Shown: piece by piece, positions 1 through 6,962 of the stretch
Layout of the letters: the number at the start of each line of letters is the position of its first letter
Position numbering within the stretch: position 1 is the first letter of the stretch
NCBI GenBank assembly: GCA_041748615.1
Contig: JBGTCY010000217.1
Coordinates: 1-9,186 of the forward strand
Direction of reading: 5' to 3'
DNA from: JBGTCY01 sp041748615
GTDB lineage: Bacteria; Bacteroidota; Bacteroidia; Chitinophagales; CAIOSU01
DNA length: 9,186 bases
Position numbers and translations under genes: made by a program
The notes under the pieces: model-generated
Database searches by the model: none
The model's input: only the letters and a program-made list of their open reading frames with translations
Told to the model about the DNA's origin: nothing

Positions 1-1111
<1,111 letters not shown>

Positions 1112-1178
1112 AAAAGAATTTGAGTAATAATTGGAGTCCTGTACTTGTTCTAGATTATGCTTGCTGTTTCTTCTCAAT

Positions 1179-1191
1179 ATCTCAAAGAACA
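1179..1191 (-). promoter_or_regulatory. boxA-like antitermination element in rRNA leader
   Basis: The minus strand reads TGTTCTTTGAGAT, close to the E. coli rrn boxA core (TGCTCTTTAACA), about 70 nt upstream of the 16S 5' end. A TTCTTTGA motif before 16S is common in Bacteroidota rRNA leaders. In the known system NusB/NusE bind boxA RNA to protect untranslated rRNA transcripts from premature termination. The assignment rests on motif and position only. Confidence 0.5.
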
Positions 1192-1214
1192 TAAATCCTT
1201 TTTCTTTCTTTTCA

Positions 1215-1242
1215 GAATGAAATCAGGATGATTTTTTCATTC
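1215..1242 (-). repeat. Hairpin in the 16S leader
   Basis: GAATGAAA (1215-1222) and TTTCATTC (1235-1242) are perfect reverse complements, enclosing 12 nt in which ATC/GAT could pair further. It lies in the transcribed leader between promoter and boxA. It may fold locally during rRNA synthesis or contribute to precursor processing. The role is inferred and the stem is AU-rich, so its stability is modest. Confidence 0.4.
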
Positions 1243-1273
1243 AATTTTCTCCATCGCTCTTTCAAGCGGGCAA

Positions 1274-1304
1274 CAAAGTTAAGACGTGAATTTTGAAAAA
1301 ACAA
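1274..1304 (-). promoter_or_regulatory. rRNA operon promoter, Bacteroidota type
   Basis: On the minus strand a TTG (1304-1302) is followed after exactly 20 bases by TAACTTTG (1281-1274). This is a full match to the -7 consensus TAnnTTTG, with the -33 TTG at the expected spacing, as known for the primary sigma factor of Bacteroides and Flavobacterium. Transcription should start a few bases downstream, near 1266-1268, giving a leader of about 155 nt before mature 16S. The run TTTTTT after the -33 box and the GC-rich TTGCCCGC after the -7 box fit a strong, tightly controlled rRNA promoter. The match is seen directly; the start site is inferred. Confidence 0.8.
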
Positions 1305-1420
1305 CACCGAACTAAAAAAAACTTACTAAAAAGGAAAAATAAATTTTAAAGGCAAAATTGTTATTGATTTTCAGTGGTTTGAATAGATGTTTTTTTCTTG
1401 TTTGGGATTTTAAACATGCC

Positions 1421-1438
1421 AATGATTTTATAATCATT
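1421..1438. promoter_or_regulatory. 18-bp hyphenated palindrome upstream of serC
   Basis: AATGATT (1421-1427) and AATCATT (1432-1438) are perfect 7-bp inverted repeats separated by TTAT. The site ends 44 bp before the serC start codon, a position where an operator for a dimeric repressor or activator could sit. The AT-rich composition makes such palindromes fairly likely by chance, so this is only a candidate site. Confidence 0.25.
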
Positions 1439-1482
1439 CTGTTTTTGGTTGAATTAGTAGTTTTACCGCATAAAAATCAAAC

Positions 1483-2547
1483 ATGAGAAAGCACATTTTC
1501 AATGCCGGTCCCGGTGTATTGCCTTTAGAAGTTTTAAAAGAGGCATCTGAATCTATTCATGAATTTGCCGGAAGCGGACAATCCATTCTTGAAATTTCTC
1601 ATCGCGGAAATTTATTTGAAAATGTAATCGCTGAAGCAAAATTGCATATCAGAGAATTACTTGGATTGGATAATAACTATGAAATAATATTTCTTCAAGG
1701 TGGTGCGAGTATGCAATTTGCAATGGTGCCAATGAATTTTTTGAGTGAACATGAAACCTCAGCATATATTGATACAGGAACCTGGTCATCGAAAGCAATC
1801 AAAGAGGCAAAAATTTTCGGCAATGTAAATGTTATTGCATCCTCCAAGGAACAACGCTATAATTTCATTCCTAAAAGTTTTGAAATTCCGAGTGACGCAA
1901 AGTATTTGCACCTTACTACTAATAATACCATTTACGGAACTCAGTTTCAAAATTTCCCGGAAACATCTATTCCTGTTTTTGCAGATATGTCTTCCGATAT
2001 TTTCAGCAGAGAAATTCCATTAAATAAGTTTGACTTAATCTATGCCGGTGCTCAAAAAAATGCCGGTCCAGCGGGCGTTACCATTGTCATTATCAAAAAA
2101 TCTTTGCTTGAAAAAATTGATAAAAAAATACCTTCCATGCTTGATTACCGTGTTCATGTTGAGAACAACTCTCTCTATAATACGCCTGCTGTATTCAGCA
2201 TTTACGTTTGTATGCTGACTTTAAGATGGATTAAAAAATCAGGCGGGTTAAAAGCAATGGAAAAAGTAAATAACAAAAAGGCTAAGAAGTTATATGACCT
2301 TATTGACAAGTATCCAATTTACAACGGTCATGCCGCGAGAGATGACCGTTCAAAAATGAATGTTGTTTTTACATTGAACAAACCAGAATTTGATAATGAA
2401 TTCATTGATGTATGTAACAAAGCAAATATTACAGGAATCAAAGGTCATCGTTCAGTTGGCGGTTTCAGAGCATCTGTCTATAACGCGCTTTCGATGCAAA
2501 GCGTTGATGTGTTATGTGAAGTGATGGAAGCGTTTGGTAAAAAATAA
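1483..2547 (+). CDS. serC: Phosphoserine aminotransferase
   Basis: A PLP-dependent class V aminotransferase that converts 3-phosphohydroxypyruvate and glutamate to O-phosphoserine and 2-oxoglutarate, the second step of serine biosynthesis; it also acts in the pyridoxal-phosphate pathway of some bacteria. At 354 aa it is full length for the compact Bacteroidota form. Visible family features are FNAGPGVLP at 6-14, HRG at 40-42, the GGAS phosphate-binding loop at 73-76, Trp101 that stacks on the cofactor, NNTIYGTQF at 147-155, Asp168 in ADMSSD, the Schiff-base Lys192 in AGAQKNAGPAG, NTP at 233-235 and HRSVGGFRAS at 322-331. The ATG follows an A-rich stretch, as usual in this phylum, and the N-terminus matches the family start. 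It diverges from the 16S gene and precedes meaB by 26 bp, so the two may be cotranscribed. The common Bacteroidota partner serA is not next to it. Confidence 0.96.
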   Translation: MRKHIFNAGPGVLPLEVLKEASESIHEFAGSGQSILEISHRGNLFENVIAEAKLHIRELLGLDNNYEIIFLQGGASMQFAMVPMNFLSEHETSAYIDTGTWSSKAIKEAKIFGNVNVIASSKEQRYNFIPKSFEIPSDAKYLHLTTNNTIYGTQFQNFPETSIPVFADMSSDIFSREIPLNKFDLIYAGAQKNAGPAGVTIVIIKKSLLEKIDKKIPSMLDYRVHVENNSLYNTPAVFSIYVCMLTLRWIKKSGGLKAMEKVNNKKAKKLYDLIDKYPIYNGHAARDDRSKMNVVFTLNKPEFDNEFIDVCNKANITGIKGHRSVGGFRASVYNALSMQSVDVLCEVMEAFGKK

Positions 2548-2573
2548 ATCCACTCATAATTTTTTCTGATATT

Positions 2574-3545
2574 TTGTCATTACAAAAACTTCATGACTCC
2601 ATTCTCCAGGGTGACCGAATTGCCTTGGGAAAAGCTATCACGCTGGCAGAAAGCAAACTGCCTGAACATCAATCTGAAGTAGAAGAATTACTTGAAGCAG
2701 TTATGCCTTTTTGCGGCAAATCCATTCGTATTGGAATTACAGGTATTCCCGGAGTCGGGAAAAGTACTTTTATTGAATCCTTTGGTAATTATTTAATAAA
2801 AGAAGAAAATCGAAAAATAGCCGTGCTTGCAGTTGACCCAAGCAGCAGCATCAGTAAAGGCAGTATTCTGGGCGACAAAACGCGTATGGAGAATCTCTCG
2901 AAAAATGAAAACGCTTTCATTCGCGCTTCGCCTTCAACAGGAACTTTGGGAGGTGTTTCAAGTGGTACCCGAGAAACCATATTACTTTGCGAAGCAGCGG
3001 GCTTTGATACGATTTTTATTGAAACGGTAGGTGTAGGACAATCAGAAACGGCTGTTTACTCGATGGTGGATTTTATGCTTTTGTTATTGTTGCCCGGAGC
3101 AGGTGATGAGTTGCAAGGCATGAAGCGGGGAATCGTAGAACTTGCCGACCTGATTGCAATTAATAAGTCAGACGGAGATAATTTACAGAAAGCAAAAATT
3201 GCTCAGGCAGCATACCGGCAGGCATTACATCTGTTTCCTGCAAAAGAAAACGATTGGCAACCGGAGGTGGTATTGTGTTCCTCTTTAAGCGGAGAGGGAA
3301 TTGACTTAATTTGGAATAAAATAAAGTCTTATGAAATTTTTTCAAAAGATAATAATTCATTTTTTGAAAAAAGAAAAAGACAGAATGTTCATTGGATGAA
3401 AGAAATCTTATTCAAACTTGTCTTTGAAAAATACAGTCAGAATCCGGATTTAAAAGCACAATTGACAAACAAGGAAAAATTGGTGGCAGCCGGAAAAATG
3501 AGCGTATTGAAAGCTGCGAGAGAGTTGATGGAAAACATAAATTGA
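2574..3545 (+). CDS. meaB: Methylmalonyl-CoA mutase-associated GTPase MeaB (ArgK family)
   Basis: A SIMIBI-class P-loop GTPase that, in characterised homologues, binds methylmalonyl-CoA mutase, gates loading of adenosylcobalamin and protects or reactivates the mutase. It was formerly called ArgK, an arginine-transport kinase. It is 323 aa, normal for the family. Walker A is GIPGVGKS at 57-64 inside IRIGITGIPGVGKSTFIE. The Mg/switch region is AVDPSSSISKGSILGDKTRM at 86-105, the second switch is ETVGVGQSE at 150-158, the guanine-specificity motif is NKSD at 197-200, and a G5-like CSSLSGEGI spans 235-243. The C-terminal helical region after about 265 is the dimerisation part of the family. No ATG is available upstream before an in-frame stop at 2538. 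TTG at 2574 gives the expected N-terminus; ATT at 2571 is a less likely alternative. No mutase gene is in the window. Confidence 0.93.
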   Translation: MSLQKLHDSILQGDRIALGKAITLAESKLPEHQSEVEELLEAVMPFCGKSIRIGITGIPGVGKSTFIESFGNYLIKEENRKIAVLAVDPSSSISKGSILGDKTRMENLSKNENAFIRASPSTGTLGGVSSGTRETILLCEAAGFDTIFIETVGVGQSETAVYSMVDFMLLLLLPGAGDELQGMKRGIVELADLIAINKSDGDNLQKAKIAQAAYRQALHLFPAKENDWQPEVVLCSSLSGEGIDLIWNKIKSYEIFSKDNNSFFEKRKRQNVHWMKEILFKLVFEKYSQNPDLKAQLTNKEKLVAAGKMSVLKAARELMENIN

Positions 3546-3608
3546 ATTTCAGAACCCTCGATTTTTGCAAGAGTATCAGAAAAGCAAAACCGGTTGAATT
3601 TTCTTCGA

Positions 3609-4883
3609 CTAGCTTTTTTTCGAACTTTTCTTCAACCCGAAAGCCGTTTGAATTTTTCCGACATAATCCAACTCTTCCCACGGGAAAAGTTTCACTTTCA
3701 TTTTTTTAACCTGGCCGGAACCGTTTTTGAATGTTTTCTCCACGACTTGCGGTTTGCGTCCCATGTGTCCGTAAGCCGCAGTTTCGAAATAAATCGGAGT
3801 TCTGAGTTTGAAACGCTGTTCGATGGCATAAGGTCTCAAGTCAAAAACTTTGGAGAGTTTGTTTGCGATTTCTCCGTCAGTCATGTTTACATTAGAAGTG
3901 CCATAGGTGTTGACATAAAAACCAACCGGTTGTGCCACCCCGATGGCATAAGCCACCTGCACTAACACTTCATTACATACGCCAGCCGCTACTAAGTTTT
4001 TCGCCACATGCCGCATCGCGTATGCTGCCGAACGGTCCACCTTTGAAGGGTCTTTGCCGGAGAATGCGCCTCCGCCATGCGCGCCTCTGCCGCCATAGGT
4101 ATCAACGATAATTTTTCTGCCGGTTAATCCGGTGTCTCCATGGGGTCCGCCAATGACGAATTTTCCGGTGGGGTTAACATAGAGTTTATAATTGCTTTTG
4201 AATAAATCCTGCACGCGCTTGGGCAGTTGTTTCAAAATACGCGGAATTAAAATTTCTTGAACATCTTTTGTGATTACTTTACGCATTTCAATCTCGGAAG
4301 CGAAATCATCATGCTGTGTTGAAATGACAACAGCATCAATGGCAAGCGGCTGGTTGTTGTCATCATATTTAATGGTCACCTGCGATTTGGAATCAGGGCG
4401 GAGATAAGTCATTTTTTTTCCTTCCTTGCGGAGGGTTGCCAGTTCTAATAACAAAAGATGTGAAAGTTCAAGTGGCAAGGGCATGAAGTTATCCGATTCA
4501 CGAGAAGCATAACCGAACATCATCCCCTGGTCGCCAGCACCTTGTTCTTCTTTTTTCTTACGTACAACACCCTGGTTAATATCGGGGCTTTGCTCATGGA
4601 TGGAAGAAAGAACACCGCAGGAATTGGCTTCGAACATGTATTCACTCTTTGTGTAGCCGATTTTACGAATCACCTGTCGCGCGATATCCTGCACATCGAG
4701 ATAGACAGTTGATTTTACTTCACCCGCCAATACAACTTGTCCGGTAGTGACCAGTGTTTCGCATGCGGCTTTTGAATTTGGGTCAAAAGCAAGAAAATGG
4801 TCCACCAACGCATCGGAAATCTGGTCTGATACTTTGTCTGGATGTCCTTCGGAAACTGATTCTGAGGTGAAAAGGTAAGGCAT
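3609..4883 (-). CDS. metK: S-adenosylmethionine synthetase
   Basis: Makes S-adenosylmethionine from methionine and ATP in the cytoplasm, with hydrolysis of the bound tripolyphosphate. The 424-aa product fits the slightly long Bacteroidota form. Domains and motifs in order: TSESVSEGHPDKVSDQISDA at 6-25, with the catalytic His14 and metal-binding Asp16; HEQSPDINQGV at 96-106; signature 1, GAGDQGMMFGYA, at 115-126; NPTGKFVIGGPHGDTGLTGRK at 237-257; and signature 2, GGGAFSGKDPSKVDRS, at 270-285. The C-terminal tail is rich in lysine and serine. The start ATG, preceded by an A/T-rich stretch, gives the standard MPYLFTSESV N-terminus. It converges with meaB, with 63 bp between stop codons and no obvious intrinsic terminator. 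A gap of 590 bp lies upstream. I saw no SAM riboswitch in the leader. Confidence 0.98.
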   Translation of the reverse strand: MPYLFTSESVSEGHPDKVSDQISDALVDHFLAFDPNSKAACETLVTTGQVVLAGEVKSTVYLDVQDIARQVIRKIGYTKSEYMFEANSCGVLSSIHEQSPDINQGVVRKKKEEQGAGDQGMMFGYASRESDNFMPLPLELSHLLLLELATLRKEGKKMTYLRPDSKSQVTIKYDDNNQPLAIDAVVISTQHDDFASEIEMRKVITKDVQEILIPRILKQLPKRVQDLFKSNYKLYVNPTGKFVIGGPHGDTGLTGRKIIVDTYGGRGAHGGGAFSGKDPSKVDRSAAYAMRHVAKNLVAAGVCNEVLVQVAYAIGVAQPVGFYVNTYGTSNVNMTDGEIANKLSKVFDLRPYAIEQRFKLRTPIYFETAAYGHMGRKPQVVEKTFKNGSGQVKKMKVKLFPWEELDYVGKIQTAFGLKKSSKKS

Positions 4884-4973
4884 GATTTTTTAATTTAAAA
4901 ATTGGAAGTTTATGAGTTTAAAAATTTGCTGTCATTGAGAAAGTATTTCGAAATCAAAAAAGATAAGAGTGCG

Positions 4974-4981
4974 CAAATTTA
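4974..4981 (-). promoter_or_regulatory. Possible metK promoter -7 box
   Basis: The minus strand reads TAAATTTG, a full match to the Bacteroidota -7 consensus TAnnTTTG, 90 bp upstream of the metK start codon. I could not find a TTG or TTTG at the expected -33 spacing, so only half the promoter is supported. If it is real, the leader would be about 80-85 nt. Confidence 0.3.
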
Positions 4982-5156
4982 TTAAATCACTTTCATTCGC
5001 CCATACATTGTTTTTTTGGGAATAAAAATAAATTTCAGTCAATAATTTGCTTCATAAAAGATTCGAACGATAGAAAACAATGAAACAAACCAATATTTTT
5101 CCCGACCCATTGCAATAACAAATTGTTTTCAGGTGTCAACTTATTATTCTTACCAA

Positions 5157-5270
5157 TAAATCCAGCCATTCTCGGTTTAGAATAAATCCATATCCAAGCG
5201 CTTATGACCTCTGGAGAATACAATCGCTGAATTATATGGATTTATTATAAACCGAGAATGGCTGGTAAAT
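5157..5270. mobile_element. MITE-like foldback element, 32-bp inverted repeats with TAAAT flanks
   Basis: The arm at 5162-5193 (starting CCAGCCATTCTCGG) is the reverse complement of 5234-5265 (ending CCGAGAATGGCTGG), with 31 of 32 positions paired; the one mismatch is G5180/A5247. The arms enclose 40 nt that can extend the stem through AGCG (5197-5200) and CGCT (5225-5228). The same pentamer TAAAT stands just outside both ends (5157-5161 and 5266-5270), as a target-site duplication would. Long near-perfect terminal repeats, small size, no coding capacity and a matching direct repeat fit a miniature inverted-repeat transposable element. The location between divergent genes argues against a simple terminator. 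The parent transposase family is unknown. A short AT-rich 5-mer match could be chance. Confidence 0.55.
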
Positions 5271-5300
5271 CTTAGTTTTTCAAAGAACCCTACCTATAAA

Positions 5301-5461
5301 TGGTGAGGCCACTCCGAAATGTAATTTTTCACCTCAATGGCATAAACTTACATATAATTAATTATGTATAATACTATGATAATTAAATTTATGGGTGACT
5401 TAGTGACTTTGAGTCTTAATGGTATTTTTTATATTTTTACCATTTCAGAGTGGACTCAACA
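5301..5461. mobile_element. Possible second MITE or IS remnant with 21-bp imperfect terminal repeats
   Basis: The left end TGGTGAGGCCACTCCGAAAT (5301-5320, plus G5321) matches the reverse complement of 5441-5461, which begins TGTTGAGTCCACTCTGAAAT, at 18 of 21 positions; the shared pattern is TGnTGAGnCCACTCnGAAATG. The interior (5322-5440) is AT-rich, has no coding frame of note, and includes a smaller inverted repeat (5341-5350 against 5384-5393, 9/10). Terminal repeats of this length and GC-richness at both ends of an AT-rich filler are typical of IS-derived miniature elements. I could not identify a flanking target duplication, and I cannot assign a transposase family. The right end lies only 12 bp from the glycosyltransferase start. 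Confidence 0.45.
5408..5437 (+). promoter_or_regulatory. Possible glycosyltransferase promoter inside the inverted-repeat segment
   Basis: TTTG at 5408-5411 is followed after 18 bases by TATATTTT (5430-5437), which differs from the Bacteroidota -7 consensus TAnnTTTG only in the last base. It lies 36 bp before the ATG of the glycosyltransferase. The spacing is a little short of the usual 19-20. If it is used, most of the leader would consist of the right terminal repeat of the 5301-5461 segment. Confidence 0.3.
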
Positions 5462-5473
5462 GTCTAATTAAAA

Positions 5474-6604
5474 ATGAGCGACAAACTGAGAGTATTACAT
5501 GTCATTCCCGACCTCAGCAAGGGAGGTGCCGAGCGAATGACACTGGATATTTGCCGGGAAATTGCAAATCGAAACATTTCCGTTGCAATAGTAAATTTCA
5601 GGGAGAAAAATGATTATACCTATCTCACAGAGGGTGTTTATAGAGTTGTTGCTCCATCCGTTTATATTCCATCCATTTCAGGCAAAACAAAATCTGATTT
5701 AAGCGCTTATAAAAAGTTTGTCAAAGAATTCAATCCCGATGTGATTCATTCGCATCTGTTTGAAGCTGAAATGCTTACCCGGCAGGTTATCATTCCCGGA
5801 GTTAAGTATATCACTCACCTACACGACAACATGAGTCAGTTTAAAAATTTTTCTATTTTGGATATTTTTAATAAAAAAAGGTTGATTGCGTTATACGAAA
5901 AAAAGTTGATATTGAATCAATACCGTAGTTGCGGCAACCGCTTCATTGCCATTTCCAGGCACACGGCTGATTATTTCAACCTCAGCCTTCCCGTTGATAT
6001 CAGGAATGTGATAATTATTCATAATGCAATTGATTTCGAAAGATTTCATAAGTGTTTCTCCATTCGCAACATAACCGAGCCGGTGAGGTTGGTCTCTACT
6101 GGAAGTCTTGTAAAAAAGAAAAACCAGATATTTTTACCGGAGGTGGTTAAAATATTAAAAGAAAGAGGATTAACCGTGAAACTTGACATATTGGGAGATG
6201 GTCCCTGCCGCAACATTATCGAACAAAAAATTAAAGAACTGAATTTGAGCAATGAAATCACATTGAGAGGTAATGTTGATAATGTTGAAGAATACCTTAC
6301 AAACGCGCATATTTATGTACATCCTGCAACATATGAGCCTTTCGGACTGGCTATCTTGGAGGCAATGGCTGCCGGACTGCCTTGTGTGATGCTGGACGGG
6401 AAGGGCAACCGCGATATTGCCGTAAATGGCAAAAACGGTTTTTTAATAGAAAGCGCAAATCCAAATGAATTTGCGGAAAAAATTTTGCAACTCATTATGC
6501 AGCCTGGTCTGTACAGAAGTCAGATGGAGTATGCAGCCCGGTACGCAGAACGGTTTGATATGAAAAATTATGTGGACAGACTGCTGGCGTATTATGATGA
6601 ATGA
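5474..6604 (+). CDS. Glycosyltransferase, GT4-like (GT-B fold)
   Basis: Transfers a sugar from a nucleotide-sugar donor to an acceptor, probably on the cytoplasmic face of the membrane during surface polysaccharide, LPS or glycolipid synthesis. Donor and acceptor cannot be read from the sequence. It is 376 aa, normal for GT4 enzymes. The N-terminal acceptor domain opens with VLHVIPDLSKGGAERMTLDI (7-26), the usual glycine-rich acceptor loop, and includes HSHLFEAEM (92-100) and HLHDN (115-119). The C-terminal donor domain has VSTGSLVKKKNQ (207-218), ILGDGP (239-244), LRGNVDNVEEYL (264-275), and the EX7E motif in YEPFGLAILEAMAAGLP, Glu288 and Glu296. An in-frame stop at 5465 leaves ATG 5474 as the only sensible start. 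It is 10 bp upstream of atl and probably cotranscribed. No other polysaccharide genes are nearby, so it looks like an isolated glycosyltransferase. Confidence 0.92.
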   Translation: MSDKLRVLHVIPDLSKGGAERMTLDICREIANRNISVAIVNFREKNDYTYLTEGVYRVVAPSVYIPSISGKTKSDLSAYKKFVKEFNPDVIHSHLFEAEMLTRQVIIPGVKYITHLHDNMSQFKNFSILDIFNKKRLIALYEKKLILNQYRSCGNRFIAISRHTADYFNLSLPVDIRNVIIIHNAIDFERFHKCFSIRNITEPVRLVSTGSLVKKKNQIFLPEVVKILKERGLTVKLDILGDGPCRNIIEQKIKELNLSNEITLRGNVDNVEEYLTNAHIYVHPATYEPFGLAILEAMAAGLPCVMLDGKGNRDIAVNGKNGFLIESANPNEFAEKILQLIMQPGLYRSQMEYAARYAERFDMKNYVDRLLAYYDE

Positions 6605-6614
6605 TTGATTTGAA

Positions 6615-6962
6615 ATGAAAAAGAAAACCGAGAGTAACTTCTTCCACCGCGTTCACCAGATTGCCCGCCAGGTGCCGCGCGGGCGCGTGACCTCCTATGG
6701 CGCGATTGCAAGATTTTTGGGAACGGGCAAATCATCGCGGCTGGTCGGTTGGGCGATGAACGGCAGTCACTCAGCGCTGCCGCCTGTGCCTGCTCACAGG
6801 GTGGTGAACAGAAACGGGTTACTCACCGGTCAGCATCATTTCGCTTACCCGGGTCAAATGAAGGAATTGCTGGAAAACGAAGGCGTAGAGGTGGTCAATG
6901 ACCAGGTAAAAGATTTCGAAGAGTTATTTTGGGACCCTGTAAAAGAGCTTAAATGGTCCTGA
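6615..6962 (+). CDS. atl: Alkyltransferase-like DNA repair protein (ATL, MGMT-like)
   Basis: A 115-aa single-domain homologue of the C-terminal DNA-binding domain of O6-methylguanine-DNA methyltransferase. Family features are RVHQIARQVPRGRVTSYGAIA (12-32) with the helix-turn-helix and base-flipping Tyr28, SSRLVGWAM (40-48) with the likely arginine finger Arg43, and PAHRVVNRNGLL (59-70). The alkyl-acceptor cysteine of the PCHRV site is replaced by Ala60, so it cannot act as a suicide methyltransferase. Characterised ATLs with Trp or Ala here bind and flip O6-alkylguanine and hand the lesion to nucleotide excision repair; that role is inferred for this protein. The C-terminal extension (about 85-115) is acidic and resembles that of bacterial ATLs. 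The gene follows the glycosyltransferase after 10 bp, and its end overlaps the lipoprotein gene on the other strand by 14 bp. It is more GC-rich than its neighbours. Confidence 0.9.
   Translation: MKKKTESNFFHRVHQIARQVPRGRVTSYGAIARFLGTGKSSRLVGWAMNGSHSALPPVPAHRVVNRNGLLTGQHHFAYPGQMKELLENEGVEVVNDQVKDFEELFWDPVKELKWS

Larger units (their letters stand above)
1112..1482. other. Gene-free divergent region between 16S rRNA and serC
   Basis: This 371-bp gap separates the leftward 16S gene from rightward serC. I see no coding frame of note. It holds the rRNA leader (about 1112-1267), with a boxA-like element and an 8-bp-stem hairpin, then the rRNA core promoter at 1274-1304. Beyond that lies an AT-rich stretch that must hold the serC promoter, with an 18-bp hyphenated palindrome at 1421-1438. 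I could not find a convincing Bacteroidota-type promoter for serC. No tRNA is visible. Confidence 0.8.
4884..5473. other. Gene-free divergent region with two inverted-repeat elements
   Basis: This 590-bp gap lies between leftward metK and the rightward glycosyltransferase. It contains a possible metK -7 box (4974-4981), a 104-bp foldback bounded by TAAAT repeats (5157-5270), and a 161-bp segment with 21-bp imperfect terminal inverted repeats (5301-5461). A 62-codon minus-strand frame at 5035-5223 has no recognisable domain and runs through one arm of the foldback, so I do not call it a gene. Composition is strongly AT-rich, consistent with non-coding or insertion-derived DNA. Confidence 0.75.

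Noticed and set aside
3546..3608. Bidirectional terminator between meaB and metK
   Set aside because: The 63-bp gap has only short weak pairings (for example the AACCGGTT palindrome) and no stem followed by a T-run, so no intrinsic terminator can be supported.
3594..3965. 123-codon plus-strand frame
   Set aside because: It is antisense to the conserved C-terminal half of metK and has no family features.
4884..5034. SAM riboswitch in the metK leader
   Set aside because: I looked for the helices and conserved core of known SAM riboswitch classes and saw only AT-rich sequence with no strong nested stems; a covariance search would be needed to exclude it fully.
5035..5223. 62-codon minus-strand frame in the metK upstream gap
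   Set aside because: No recognisable domain, no convincing start signal, and its 5' part is simply the left arm and loop of the foldback element.
5162..5265. Integron attC site or CRISPR repeat
   Set aside because: No RYYYAAC/GTTRRRY core sites at the arm ends, no integrase gene, and only one inverted pair without spacer-repeat periodicity.
5349..5368. TACATA...TATGTA dyad in the AT-rich filler
   Set aside because: Only six paired bases at each side with unpaired AT-rich centre; expected by chance in such composition.
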